A DNA stretch of 64,000 nt from Amaranthus tricolor (lineage: Eukaryota > Streptophyta > Magnoliopsida > Caryophyllales > Amaranthaceae), in NCBI RefSeq assembly GCF_026212465.1, contig NC_080053.1, positions 12,299,640 through 12,363,639 on the forward strand, read 5' to 3'. The position numbers were made by a program, and so were the translations under genes. The notes under the pieces were generated by a model. That model made no database searches and was not told where the DNA came from. It worked only from the letters and a program-made list of their open reading frames with translations. This document shows, in pieces, positions 23,038 through 35,637 of the stretch. How positions within the stretch are numbered: position 1 is the stretch's first letter; each line of letters opens with the position of its first letter.

Positions 23038-25339
23038 TTACCTTGGCGTGCAAGTTCTAGTTTTTTGACCTTCACTACCACACCATCGACAAGCGTTGCT
23101 TCTCCTTGATCCTTCGTCCATCTCGTTGGTGATCCTCCTTTACTTAGGTATTCCTAGTCCACGAATGTGATCTGGATCGTGTATCACCTCAACACCGGTG
23201 TATTGAGGCCATGACCTCTTATCAATCAACAACATGAATATAGATTTATATGTATTTACATAGCTCTGGGTAGTGTAGCAAGAGTCCACAAAACGCTCAT
23301 ACAATAAGTATCTTTAAATACATACTGCAAGAACATGAGAACAAGGTAAGTGATATATGGAGGGTTTGTTACAAGTGCATTTCATTTCTCTCAAATCCAC
23401 AATTTGTATTTTACCACCCTTAGCGGATCCTCTATTACCACGTCCAGTCTTAACTTGAAAAAGGCCTCGTCTGTAGTCAAATGCGACGATCTCATGGAAG
23501 TTTGCCTTCTCAGTGTTACGGGTAATAAATCTTGTGGCGTGTGAAGTGTACTTACTTCCCCCAATTAGCCATGCATTTGCATTCTCGCGTCTTTTAACAA
23601 AATAAACATTAACACGGTAGAAGGTGAACTCCACAAGAGTAGTTATAGCCTTATAGGCAAGAAATGTACATCCTTCATCACGTTATTGAATACTTCGGCT
23701 AAGTTGGTATTAGTAACACCATACCTATACCCTCCATCATGACATATTGACCATTTACACATATCACCAACTTGATCAATCCAAAAAAGAGCTTCTGATT
23801 AGCAACACCAATAATCTTCAATCACTCGATGATCTTATGTGGTTGTCTTTGCTCTGCAGTCCTTCCATACATCTTCATCAGCTTCACATTACCCATTTGA
23901 CGGTTGAAGTTACTTAACAAATGTCACAAACAAAACCTATGATGGGCATTCAGAGGTTGCCATTCCGGCTCCTCCATGGTTGTTAGAATGCCCACATGTC
24001 TATCTGATTAAAAGCCCAGAACACACGTTGAAAAGTTCTAATACTAGGACGGACGTATACACCAACATCATTATCTTCCTTAAAGAACCACTCAACTACA
24101 GTCCTGGGGTTAGAAACTTGCATTGCTTTTAAGAAGCGTGGAAGAAGAGGATAAGAATCTTCCCATGTCCCATAGATGGAGAGAAGGGCTTGCTGTTTAG
24201 CACACCATGCCCGCTTATAGGTCACTTCGACACCAAATTGGTCTTTCACCATTTGTCGCACCACAGAGACCTTAATTGATGGGTCTTCAGCAACACAATT
24301 TTTAATAAGATTATTAATCACAGAAGATGTCAAATGAATATGTCTAGCTGACACATTTTCAGTACTTAATACACAACCCCCATGCTTCCCTTTATATGTA
24401 ACAATCTCCCATACAGGTGAATAGGAGCTCAACGTAGCCCTAAACTTCCAAGCACACCATTTCTTACACTTCAACGTGAGCACGGTTTGATTTGAAGTTT
24501 CAGTTCGGTACTCAACGTTCCTACGAATATGATACAATCTAATAGTATCCAACAACGCATCCTTGTTATCAAACATCATACCCTTTTGAAACTCTTCTTC
24601 TTTGGTGTAGGTTGTATCACAAGCCCAAGACCTCCAAGAGTTGTCCTCAACGTGTTCATCTAGAGGGGGAACTAGTGCATAAGGTGTAGGAGCAATGATT
24701 GTTAGAATGTTGCCTAAGCTCATGTCATTAGCTACAGCCTCCTCGTCAACACCCACATCGTCTTCAGAAGGGGCTTCAACGAATTCATTACTCTCACTAT
24801 TAACATCACCCCAAGGCTCATTTGTATCTTCTAAGTTAAAAGTATCATTATTTGAGACTTGAATTTGAAATTGATTGGGTTCATTAGAAGGAGAAGAGAA
24901 AGATGGCATAATGGGATTTTGAATTTCTTTGGGTAGGGAAGGGCGTATGAGAAGGAGCAGAAGAAGTAACATTCAGGAATGCATTTGTTTCTACAACATT
25001 GACATCTTGATTCCCTAGGGGTACCTCTTCTACATATAACTCTAAAGAAGGAATAGAGGTAGACTTTGAATACTCCCACATTGCATCTATAGCCTCCTCA
25101 TCCTCAACCGGAAGAGCTAACAATTCTCCACTCATATTGTACTTAAAACTTACATTAACAGTACTTCTTGTAGTGTCAATGTCAATCTTAGAGCATATAA
25201 GATGTTTAAATTCATTCAAATCCATGTTTGAGTTGCATGCAAACAGTTTACGTCTTCCCCCTACATACTTAACATTGGTACTACTTGATTGAATTGAACC
25301 ATTGCAAAAACATACAACAGTCACACGAAATGAAGCCAT
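23038..25339 (-). pseudogene. mudrA-type transposase of MULE 1, catalytic core deleted
   Basis: From the start (25339, MASFRVTV) come a PB1-like N-terminal domain, a frame break near 24950, and an acidic linker. A MuDR DNA-binding segment follows (FQKGMMFDNKDALLDTIRLY, then CKKWCAWKF), and then the HTH-like stretch ending YGTWEDSYPLLP. At about 23985 the frame reaches FQRVFWAFNQ, the position just before the first catalytic Asp block of the family, and stops. The next recognisable residues (WQPLNAHHRFC, about 23950) belong well after it, so two of the three DDE acids are absent. The C-terminus survives in pieces: VELTFYRVNVYFVKRRE-like, a SWIM finger CTCNKPSIYHLPCSH (23314-23634), then CRWCGSEGQKTRTC, a zinc knuckle with His changed to Gln. 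It cannot encode an active transposase. Confidence 0.88.
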
Positions 25340-26269
25340 TTCTACAACAATACGTAAAAAACCAACATCACCATCAAGTTCATAAGAAAGCAAGTACATT
25401 GTTCAAAATTAGGGTTTGCATTCAAATATTCTCTACATTAAATTTAAACATATTCTACATTAAATTCATGAACAAACAACCACATTATGAAAATCATAGC
25501 AAATAACAAGTACATTTGACATATTTATAGAGTTTAAGTATAAACGAATACTTTAAATAACATACTTTTAAACAACAAAAAAAACTAAAAAATTTATAAT
25601 AAAAAGGTACCTTAATAAGCTGTAGATCACCAAAGAGTAGTAATTTGCAAGTTTATGAACCTGCATTTAATTGAAACTTCATGAACAAATATAAACCCTA
25701 AATTTTCGAAAAAAAAAAACAAAAAAGTTATTACTTGAAGTGAATGTAGTAAGATGATGGAACTAATTGGTAGTACAAACTTGAAATTTGATGAGATTAA
25801 TTGAAGGATTGAAGTTGATTTTAATGGTGGAAAGAAGAAGGAGATTTTCGTAGGTTATTAGGGCTCTCAACGAAGTAAAGTGAAATGAGGAAGAAGGAGC
25901 TTCAGCAGAAATTTAGAACGCATGAAGTCGTTGTTAGTAACAGCGACATTGTGTTTGACCAGTCAAACATTAAGTCGCTGTTAGTAACAGCGACTTGACC
26001 CTGGACAAAATTTTTGACCATTTCTTTCATTTCGCTGTTAGTAAGTGCGAGTATACACCAAGCCTAGGTTTGGAGGCATGGACGCTTATTTTGGGAATAA
26101 AGTTTGAATTAAGCTTGTTTTTTGAATAAAGTTGTTAAATAATCTTAATTTTTTCAAATTTTCCGACGTTCACCAAGTTGGATACACTCAAATAGATGGG
26201 TGTAGAAATGATTTCATAGTCCATCCCGGCTTTTCATACAAATAAGCGCGAGAACTGAGCATAACCAGT

Positions 26270-27790
26270 AGGAAAGAAGAATATTAATATAATATTATAT
26301 TTTATATTATTGTGATTTGGTTTCCTCAAGTTTAATATTTCGTAATATTTTGTTTTCTTATTTTAGTTGATAATTTGGGAATTTCACGCTTACTTTTGGA
26401 AATAAGTTGAAACTTATCTTATTTGGTTCATTTTGTTGATAATTTGTCTTAATCATTTCAAATTTTCTCAAAATTACACCACGTGGTGTACACAAATGAA
26501 AATAAAAATCAATGATCGGGGGAGGCTCAGTCATATCACCACCATTTTTCCATCCACCACAAATCCACAATGGGTCTAGAATGATTGCATGGTGATCTCA
26601 TAGATCATCAACAATATCGACCAAGACCTTGTAGAATATTTTCTTGACTACACTACCTCCGCTCGAGATTTATGGACAAGAATCCACTTCATTCTCGGAC
26701 CAGTTCAGCTACCTCCGGTTGATGAGACCATTTAGCGTGAGGTCGCGCGGGGGAGAAATATGGTAGAAAAGACATCATCGGGATTTAATCCCTCAAAAAA
26801 TCAAAAACCAGGAAACACAAACCAAAACCAAGATCTTTAAAAGAAAACTGAAAAATTCTAAACGAAGGTACGGGTACTTTGCTAGGTGTCACTGATTCTA
26901 CTACCACTACAATTATGCTGAGTTGAAGGCCGAAAATAATGAGAAGAAGGGACTTAATTCTAATGAGAGAAATACAGAAAGAAACAAGAAAAATGAGGGG
27001 CAAAAAATACTGGGCAAAAATAGTATCCACCACCGGAGTTCAGACAGTAGTGGCCGAAATTCAAACAGCAAATTTGGAGGAGCCCTTAATAGTAGAGAAT
27101 TAATTTGGGAAAGCAAATTTCAAATCTCAGAGTAAGTAAGTGGTAATTGAGAAAGAATGTGATGTATTTAGAGCAACAGGAAACATTTCATATACTTGCT
27201 TTTGTACACACAAAAGACAAAAGCCAAAAATTCAAAAAGAAAACCTATCCAAATTACTAATTCATGACCCACGCCTCAAATCTCCCTCCCAGATCTTACT
27301 AAATATCCCTTCTTATAAAACCCACAAACCCAACGTCCAAGTCTTTGACCCAAATAATAAAATAAGCCAACTTTTTTTATTTCATGACCTTTTATCTAAA
27401 TCCGAAAATTTGAAAATCAATTATGAAAAATTCGCATAAAAGATTATCAAAATGTCCTTTGTAAAATCAGAAGATCAACTAGCAGATTTTCTATTCAAGG
27501 CAATTGGCTCTAAAGCATTTAAGAATATTTTTGGCAAGTTCGGTCTCGATGATCCCAAGACCAAACTTAGGGAGTATAGGAAAGTAGAATATTAGTATAA
27601 TATTATATTTTATATTTTATATTATTGTGATTTAGTTTCCTTAAGTTTAATATTTCGTAATAGTTTGTTTCCTTATTTTAGTCCTTATATCTTGTATAAA
27701 TAAAGGTGTTCCTTTCATTGATAATTTAATACAAACCAAGTATTGAAAACCCAAATCAATCTTTATTTTCGCATTATGATTTTCTATATA
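26270..27790 (+). mobile_element. Copia-type LTR retrotransposon remnant
   Basis: Two direct copies of one LTR segment, at about 26271-26360 and 27578-27700, share TAGTATAATATTATATTTTA-like words and the phrase GTTTCCTYAAGTTTAATATTTCG. Just before the right copy the plus strand encodes QLADFLFKAIGSKAFKNIFG (about 27480-27535), the end of Copia RNase H (usually QLADxLTKA). Between them, at about 26620-26740, is a gag-like phrase, SARDLWTRIHFILGPVQLP. Nearly all of pol is missing. The right LTR continues through a TATA-like CTTGTATAAATAAAGG (27691-27706) to about 27790. Confidence 0.72.
26381..26471. mobile_element. Isolated MULE-1-family terminus
   Basis: GCTTACTTTTGGAAATAAG followed by CTTATC, GTTGATAATTTGTCTTAATC and TTTCAAATTTTC reproduces, with changes, the last ~90 bp of the MULE 1 right end. 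No partner end was found; it interrupts the Copia remnant. Confidence 0.6.
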
Positions 27791-28500
27791 ACCAATTTAG
27801 TAGGCCACTGCTTTTCCTCTTGGCTTTCCACGCAAATACACCTGGGAATTGAGCATAACTAATTTTTACTAATTTTGGCGGAAAATTAATTTTATTATTT
27901 TGTCAAATAAAGATTTTGTTATTTATGAAGAAATTCAAAACAACAACAAACCAAGAAATTCTTGGCAAAACAAAAATTTATTTACAAATGAGAGGGAGAT
28001 GGACACCTCAAAACAAAAGGGCGTAATTATGCAAAGCTAAGAACTAACCAAAATAGATCATAACAAAGGGCATCACAAGCTCGATATATTTAGATTAGAA
28101 TGTAGACAGCTTGACATGCTATCATAGCAAGATCTCTATAGAAAGAAAAGGAATGAAAACAAAGAATACCTCTTCGTAAGAAGATGATCAAGGAAGAAAC
28201 CAAGTACTGAGGGAAAAACGAAGTGTTAGCTAAACTCGCCCGACCATCCGGGCGAACCAAGTCCATGCAGACTGCTTTATTCTGGAGAAAAATACACCAC
28301 TTTCTCCATTTGGCTCCCACTTTGACTTTTTTGTCTATTGGGTAAAGCAACCTCTTGCCATATTTTTGTATCCCTTTTGGCCTTCATCCACTTAGGGACT
28401 AATCCTTCCTAAATCCTCATACTTGCATGCATTAGATTCAATGTGGTTTGGATTGTCTATAAAGAAAAAAGGACTTGGGGAGCAAGTCAAGGATCTCTTG
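27791..28500. other. Intergenic, nothing recognised
   Basis: No conserved protein motif, RNA gene or clear repeat boundary was seen in this stretch. Frames on both strands are short. Confidence 0.4.
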
Positions 28501-31083
28501 TACTCCATATTTTTTATTTTTTTAAAGGGAGAACCGGAGAAATAAAATCGTAGAGTGAGAAGTAGTAGTTTAGACTTTTATATCTTAGTTAGTTTAAATC
28601 TTTCTCTTGCAATTGAGTTGTAATAATTAATAGTATTAATAGTTATATTGGGTATTGAAGAAATAGAGATGTGTCTATGAAAAATAGGCTTCAAAGATTC
28701 AAAAAAGCAAGAAGAAGCTTCTACTAAATGAGAAAGATTCAAAAAAGCAAGAAGCTTATACTAATTGATGTTCTTACATCTTCGTTTGTATCTCTTTTCT
28801 CTTCAATTTCTTGTTATTTGTTATTTGATGATTTTAATACTTGAATTTGATGCTATGAGCTATATGTCTTGCTTGTTTTATGTTTAATTCTAGTAGTTGT
28901 CATCTTTCTCATTTTCCTAGTTTTTTACTTTTCTCGCTTAAAATAATCATGTTTAAGTGAAACATGTCTATTTACATGAGTAATTTAATTATGAATGAGT
29001 AGTTTCGATCCTTTTTAGGACTAGGGGCTTCATGTTCACTTTGTACGCTTGATGGATGGTTAAATGTAGTTGGATCTTAGGCTAGGATTGACTATTCAAT
29101 GCTAGAGTATGAAGTGCTCTAAGTAGAAAGGATTTCGAGTTTTATTTAGATTGAGACTTACACCTTTCAAACAATTGGCTAGTAGCACATTTCACCCATA
29201 ACCATGACTAGTGGGGTCTATTCCTAATGTACTAATTACTTAGAGGCTACAAGTCATTAGACCCTCTACTAAACCTTGGAAGGATAGGTAGATGGTGGTC
29301 ACCCAACATCATAGTTATGCAATTAGTCATTACCCACTATTGTCAAGTGTGCAACACTAAGCTTAAGAGGCTAAGTGCTGATCCTACTTGGTTATCAAAC
29401 TATCGCACTAAATGTTTAACGACTACCAATCTCTAATCTATCCACTTGTGAACTAGATAACCTAGAATAGTTGAAGTCTTAGTTATGTTATCTTGCTTGT
29501 TATCTTCATTATTATTAGTCTTTGATTCACCAACCTTAATCCCCTAGCCTAAATTCCTTGTAGACCTAGATCACTAAGATAGTATTCAAACTATTGATAG
29601 CTCCCTATGGACTGAGCTCTAACTTGCCACTTATACTAGCTATGATTAAGAGACTAGGGTAGTATGAATGAGTTTGACCATTGCGACCTAGTAACGATCT
29701 AAGAAACACTGATCAATATGGCATCATTGCTAGGGAGCAATGTGTGTTAGTTTGCATTTGATTAGTGATCTTGCTTTTGTTGTATCTATTTTTCTTAAAT
29801 TGTTAAATTTTTACTGTTAATTTTTGTCTAATGTGCTTGTTTTAAGGTTTCTTTGCAAGAGCATTCATAAACCAATCCACCTTTATTTCATTTCATCATC
29901 TAAGTGGACATGACCTTAGCATGGTCAATTCACCCTTATTTGGACAATTTGGTTTAGCCAATCACTACTCAACAAGCCATATAATTCAACGTCCTAGGAA
30001 TTATACCCAATGCCAAATCCATCTCACTTATGCTCATATTGTGGGGATGTTGCATTCTAAAGGTCAAATAAAAAACATCTTGTAGAACATTTGAAGAAAT
30101 TCACTTAGAAATATAGCCTTATACCATCATGCCTAGATTGCCTTAACTATGTCAATATGCATCTTATTAGATGCACTTTACACCTAGAGGCAAAAAGAGA
30201 CTTGAAGAGGAAGTTGTTGATCAACTTGCCCTACCAAGTGAAGTGAGTGCTTTTGTGTAACACCCGAATTTCTTCCCTTCCTTGTTGGAAATTCAGGCGT
30301 TACATTTTGGTGGAGGGAAAGAGTGTGAAAAAGGCAAAAGACCTTAGACCTCTTAGTTTATCGATTGTTTTTAGTTGTTTTAGGAGACGTAAATCCTTAT
30401 GATGCATTGGCCGATCTTGGTGCATCCATTAGTTGGTGTCGTTAACCATTGCTAAGAAACTCCTAGCCAACCTCAAGCCTTCCCTTCTAGAAATAACCCT
30501 TTAATTGTAGAGTTTGACGCTCTCTAAGCAGAAAGGATGCCGATTTTTCTTAGAAGGAGACTTACACCTTTCAAACACATAACATTGGCTAGAAGCTCAT
30601 GATTCTACCCATAAACATGACTAGTGAGGAATTGAGGATTATTCCCAATGTATGGTTTAGAGGCCACGGGTCATTGGACCTTCTAGTTAACCTTAAAAGG
30701 ATAGGTAAAGGGTGGTCACCCAACAACATAGTTATGCCATCAATCATAACCCACTAGAGACAAGTGCGTAGCGCTAACTTAGAAGCTAAGTGTCGACCCT
30801 CTTAGGTTATCAAACTATCCCACTGTATGTGTAACAACAGTCAATTTCTAATCCATCCACTTGTGAAGTGGATTGCCCCAAGTCCTTGTTGTCTTATTTT
30901 GTTATCTTCACTATTATTAGTTTTTGATTGTTAAGCTGAACTAAATCCCTTGTAGACCTAACTATTTATAACTTCCTGTGAATCGACTCTTATTTTGCTA
31001 CTCATACTAGTTGTGAGTAAGAAAACAGGTAGTATAAATGAGTTTGACTCTCGCGAACTAACAACGCCCAAGAATACTGATCA
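28500..31083 (+). mobile_element. Athila/Tat-like gypsy element with most of the interior deleted
   Basis: The 3' parts of two LTRs lie in the same orientation. The first ends GATCA at about 29715 and the second spans about 30500-31083. They share ordered phrases such as GACTTACACCTTTCAAACA, CATGACTAGTG, GGATAGGTA, GGTGGTCACCCAACA and GTGTTAGTT-proximal words. Immediately after the first LTR is TGGCATCATTGCTAGGGA (29719-29736), close to the TGGCGCCGTTGCCGGGGA primer-binding site of Athila/Tat elements. The ~780-bp interior keeps gag-like fragments and, near 30395-30440, ALADLGASIS, the D(L)GAS signature of the aspartic protease. Reverse transcriptase and integrase are absent. Confidence 0.75.
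30246..30308 (-). repeat. Fragment of the chromovirus-type LTR start
   Basis: Read on the minus strand this 60-bp stretch matches the first ~75 bases of the LTR at 53226: TGTAAC.CC, TGAATTTCC, GGGAAGAAATTC, GGGTGTTACA and AAAAG in order. It forms a hairpin with a 15-bp stem (TAACACCCGAATTTC against GAAATTCAGGCGTTA). Confidence 0.65.
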
Positions 31084-31845
31084 TCGGTTAGTTGGTTATT
31101 TGGTCGGATCAAGAAGGTCAGGTTTTTTGAAAACCGATAATCATTATTTACATAGAAGACACCCAATATGAAGCTTTTGGGCCTTAACATAACTAATAAA
31201 AAAATTATTTTGTTTTAGCTGTTAGGAATTTTGATTCTTTTAGTTTTAGTTGTGTATACTGAAATGAAATAAAAATATTATGGTTTGCAGTCTTTCAAAC
31301 CACATTTTAATCAAATTATAAAAGAATTAAACCGAATTTATAATTCGATTTGATTTGATATGATTTTTTAATTTTGTCAAAATAGCTTTCCCACTAGAAT
31401 TAACAGATTTGAAAAATAAACTCATATTTTAATTTTCTTTAAAAATCCTTTTTAAGTTTTTATTAATCTCAAACAATCAAATCTAGTCTAAGTAAAATTA
31501 TTCATTATTTATTTTCCGTCCAAATCCAAATTCAAATTATTATGAAAGAAATAATTAACCTTTTTCTGATTTTCGAACATTAATCTTAACATTTTGATTA
31601 AACATGAATAATCTCAACTGTAAGAAATGCTTGCTCAGAATGCATCAAGATAACATGTTTTCTATATAACAAGTATTTCATTTTGCATTAAAAAAAGAAG
31701 TAAATATAAAATTAAATCATAGTAAAAAAAATAAAAAAGAATCAAATAATTTTATTTTTGATTTTAACTTTTAATTTTTAATATTTTTTATTTTTTATTT
31801 TTTTATAGCAAAAATTTTGCAAAAAAGCGGTTACTATTTAGACAA
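31084..31845. other. Intergenic, nothing recognised
   Basis: AT-rich sequence with poly-A/T runs and no conserved motif. Confidence 0.4.
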
Positions 31846-32452
31846 TACTCCCTCCGTTCCTATTTGATCTTCCTATTTGGGTATTTCACAAAGATTAAGA
31901 AAAAGAGAATCTTTGGTGGTAGTGGGTATTATTTTAATTATATAATAGTGGGAAGTAATAATTGTATTGGAATAATGAGAGAGAAAGTAATTGTAGATAT
32001 AATTAAATAATCAAAAAAAAAAAAAAATCTGATTTTATTGTAGAGAGAGAATTACATGGAGGGAAAGTAACCACTTTCCAAATTGGGAAAGTTTACATTT
32101 TTGTTTCTAAAAAAAAGGAGGGAACTGTAATCACAAAGGAGGGAACTGTATTGTCCTTGCATTGGCCAAATTAGAAAAACATGGATTACTAAAATGAATA
32201 ATTACAAGTACAATCTCCAAAAAAATGACCTTACAAATTCCTAATCATCTTATTTAATCTGCTGACCTTACAAAAATGAAAACAGCAGCCTCACAGTAAT
32301 CATCTTATTTAAGCTGCTGACCTTACAAAAATCAAAACAGCAGCCTCACAGTACATGGATTACTTTGTCCAGCCACGATATTAACCCAAACAGCAGCCTC
32401 ACAGTACCAAAAACAACTGTCCAGCAACCTCATTTGCATCATTAGCCTTGTA

Positions 32453-33795
32453 ATGGCTTCAGATAATGACGATGAGCTACAGGGGGCTTGGTATTTTGGA
32501 TCAAATGCATACGATTCACAGTCTAGCTCCAATTCTGATGAGGAACCACAAGAAATTGATGCACAACAAATAGAACAGCAAGATCAACGTAAACCAAGGC
32601 TTACAAACGAGTTGAGGCATCTCATTTTACATGAAATGTTGTCACTTAAAGTAAGTGACTCACTACCACATGGTACATTCGTACGAATAGCAAACAAATA
32701 CGGTTACACACCAAGATCAATTCGAAACTTATGGAAACGTGCAATTGAAACCAAAGAAGAAAACAAGCCTTATGTTGTCGATTCAAAGTACAAGAATTGT
32801 GGAAGAAAAAGAGTTCAAGTGCCACCAAACATACTTGAATCAAAACCAATGGGTGAACGTACATGCATAAGAGATGTTGCAACATGTTTAGACTTGGCAC
32901 CAACAACGGTTTGGCGATTGATACGAAGGGGGGAGATTAAGGCACATTCAAATCCATTACACCCTTCTTTAACGGATGCAAACAAGGCAAGAAGGGTTGA
33001 GTGGATTTTAAGTCTCATTCAAGAAGATACAATTCATCATCATCCAATGTATAAAGGTATGTATGACTTCATACATATTGATGAAAAATGGTTTTACTTA
33101 ACCAAGAAGACACAAAGAGTTTATTTAGCACACAAAGAAAAAATTCCATATAGGGCGGGAAAGTCATCAAAATTCATTCCAAAAGCCATGTTTTTAGGGG
33201 CGGTTGCAAGGCCTAGATGAAATCAATATGGCCAAATTACATTTGATGGGAAAATCGGAATTTTCCCTTTCGTAAGTAGGGTTGCAGCACAAAGAAATTC
33301 AATTAACCGTCCAAGGGGGTCTATAGAAATTAAACCAACTGATTCGGTTACTCAGGAAGTTTATAGGAGCATGCTCATAGAACAATTAATTCCAGCAATT
33401 CTTAGAAAATGGCCAAGTGATGTCCATCGATAATTTTCATCCAACAAGATAATGCAAGGGTTCACATAACAAATGATGATCCAATTTGGCAACAAAACAA
33501 CAGGCAAGGGGGCTTTACATTCATTCTAACTCAACAACCACCAAATAGTCCCGATTGTAATATTCTAGATTTGGGTTTTTTTAGGAGCATACAATCACTT
33601 ATGCATAAGAAAATGCCAAAGAACATGAATGAGTTAATAAAAGTAGTGGAAGATGCATTCCAAGAGTTACATCCAAAGACTTTAACCAATGTTTGGATTT
33701 CATTACAACACCACTTAAATGAAATCCTAAAGGTTAAAGGGTCTAATGACTATGTTCAGCCACACCTAGGGAAGAAAGTTCAAGAAGACAATTGA
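32453..33795 (+). pseudogene. Mariner-like transposase, inactivated by a stop and a frameshift
   Basis: The first frame (32453-33220, 255 codons) has an acidic, Gln-rich N-terminus. A helix-turn-helix region follows at residues ~50-170 (RSIRNLWKRA, then TTVWRLIRRGEI). The first catalytic Asp is in FIHIDEKWFYLT. The frame ends at a TGA in the phrase RPR-stop-NQYGQ, where the family usually has Trp. After a second frame break near 33430, IIFIQQDNARVH carries the second Asp. The region ILDLGFFRSIQSL (about 33560) carries the third, and the frame closes at 33795. The D-D spacing fits the plant DD39D mariner group. All catalytic acids are present, so only the two lesions separate it from a complete frame. 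Confidence 0.92.
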
Positions 33796-34484
33796 AGGTT
33801 ACGAATACAAGTGCGAGTACCATCACAATTGGTTAGGGAATGTGTACGTTTCCTTAACCCAAGCACAAATCAGCAAGCCACACAAACAGAAAATGAAGAT
33901 GCTGTACAACATAATCAACAAATACTTGAAGCATATGATGAAGCAGTGGAAGAATCTCAAAGATGATTATAAATTACAACCCCTCAGTTTTTTTTATCAT
34001 CATCAAAATTGTTTCTATAAAACTTAGGAGCAACTAATTATGAAATCAACATCAAAATGGAAATTTAAGGTCATGCATATGTATTTACGTCATTATATAA
34101 TGATCATTTCAGTTTTTTTTGCCCCCTGATTCATTATTAAGGTCTTTGAACCTCTCAGCTTTTAAAATTTCAACAACAAATGACGCAAATTACTGTACAT
34201 GAACAAAAAAATCATATGATGTGTCGATTGTACACAATTGCTACTCAACCAAGTAATTATAGATAATTTTTCAGATTTTAAGTCAAGTAATTGCATAAAC
34301 ACATCACAGGGGTTTATCCAAAAATTTCAAGAACAGACTTCCAAAAAAAATAAGACGAAATCAAAAAGGTTCTAAACAAATCCAACATCAAACATCACAA
34401 AATGAAACAAATCCAACAGCAAACATCACCAGCACTTATCATGAGTGTACAATTCAAAGGAAATTCAAGAAAAAATTACATAAT

Positions 34485-34887
34485 TCACGTGCGTTTTTTA
34501 GGGTTTTTTTTACCCCTTGAAGCAATAACTTCCTCAGGAGTGTCAGGGACAACCAAATTAACTTGGTCTTCATGAATCTTAGATGGAGTTGAAGGATTAA
34601 CATGAGATGGAGACTCCAAATAATACTCAAGAACACTTTGTGGTAATTCTTCTTCAACATTAGGAGAAGGAGTAGAATCACGAAACCTAGATGTAGCATC
34701 ATCCTCCATCGCCTTTTGATATGCCTCAAGATCTTTTTTAGTCCATTTAAGAATTTCATTTGAATAAGAGTGTGACCTCCCATTAATGGAACAAGAACAA
34801 AATTCTCCACGGTCACACAAACCGTCATAAAGGTATGATGGTATGGTCGAATCACTCTTAGATTCGACGAGATTCGACGGTTGTCAT
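34485..34887 (-). pseudogene. Second open frame inside the mariner element, unknown function
   Basis: From an ATG at 34887 the minus strand would encode about 126 residues, but a 10-bp tandem duplication (AGATTCGACG twice, 34860-34879) shifts the frame seven codons after the start. Downstream of it the frame is open to 34485. The peptide has a small Cys cluster (CDRGEFCSCS), a Trp-Lys-Lys-containing helix (LKWTKKDLEAYQKAMEDD), a Pro/Ser/Glu-rich middle and a basic tail (GKKNPKKRT, a possible nuclear signal). It does not resemble transposase or any family I know. It is convergent with the transposase gene. The overlapping Leu-rich frame at 34454-34906 looks like its shadow. Confidence 0.5.
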
Positions 34888-35637
34888 GGACAAACAAAAG
34901 CTTCAAACAGTAACAATGGAAGTCGAAGAAGAAAGCAAAACAGAGGGCTTGAAAAAATCAAACTCAACCAAAATTCACAAAACGAACATCAAAATGAAGA
35001 CCAAATTCCGATCTACATTTTAATGCAGTAAAAATGGAGTAAAAATGAGGAATGAACGGGCAATAAAAGCTAAGAAAGCCATGGAAGAAACTCAAAGAAG
35101 AGATAGAAAGCAACGACTTCTTTTGGGAGAGGAACGGAGTAAAATGAAGACATTAAATGAAACACACGCTGCTCCAAGAATCCAAGGGTTAAAATAGAAT
35201 TATTTAGGGTAAAAGAGGGTATTTGAGGGGTATAAATGGGAAAATAACTTTCCAAAAATAGAAAGTATTCTAAAGTGGAAAAACTTATAGAACTACCCGT
35301 TTTAGTAAGGTGGAAAAACAAAAAGGAACGGAGGAAGTAATGTTTTTGGTTTGTAATCTTTTAATGAAAAGTTAAGATTTTTATGAGAAAAATCGTTGAA
35401 TTATTTTAGGTTCCTGACTTGTGGCGGTAAACTGAAAACGTCTCGTATAGCCTCCCATGGAGGAAGCAAAGCCACGAGGTCCCCAGCCGAAGATTCATGA
35501 ACTCCATTGACGCAATTCATCATCCCGACCGACAACATTTCCCAATTTCCATGACTTCCTTCTCAGCCAAATTTTGTATTCCTAAAGTATTTATCGGCGC
35601 GAAAATTAGGGTTTCGATCTTGGAAATGTGATCAGCC

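Larger units (their letters stand above)
22003..26163 (-). mobile_element. MULE 1, a Mutator-like element with long TIRs
   Basis: Inverted termini of roughly 220-240 bp: 22003-22225 on the left and about 25925-26163 on the right. They align in order: AAGATTATTTAACAAC, TTCCCAAAATAA, CTTGGTGTATACTCG, the block AATGAAAGAAATGGTCAAAA, the phrase TTTGACTGGTCAAACA, and two palindromes with arms GTCGCTGTTA / TAACAGCGAC. The right end runs on to the family terminus TTCAAATTTTC. On the left that outermost ~17 bp is missing and replaced, and no 9-bp duplication is seen, so the left end is truncated or converted. The element begins about 400 bp after the KASIII stop codon. Inside are a decayed mudrA gene and a short second coding fragment. 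Confidence 0.88.
31848..35337 (+). mobile_element. Full-length plant mariner-like element
   Basis: The left end is CTCCCTCCGTTCC (31848) and the right end GGAACGGAGGAAG (to 35337), the terminus typical of plant mariner and Stowaway elements. The dinucleotide TA flanks both sides (31846-31847 and 35338-35339), as mariner insertion requires. The body (3490 bp) contains a plus-strand transposase gene and an additional minus-strand open frame (34485-34887). It lies about 300 bp upstream of the DnaJ start codon and could have supplied promoter sequence to it. Confidence 0.93.

Noticed and set aside
34454..34906. 150-codon Leu-rich frame on the minus strand
   Set aside because: It overlaps the hydrophilic frame at 34485-34820 out of phase, and its composition (Leu, Lys and Arg from A/T-rich codons) looks like a shadow.
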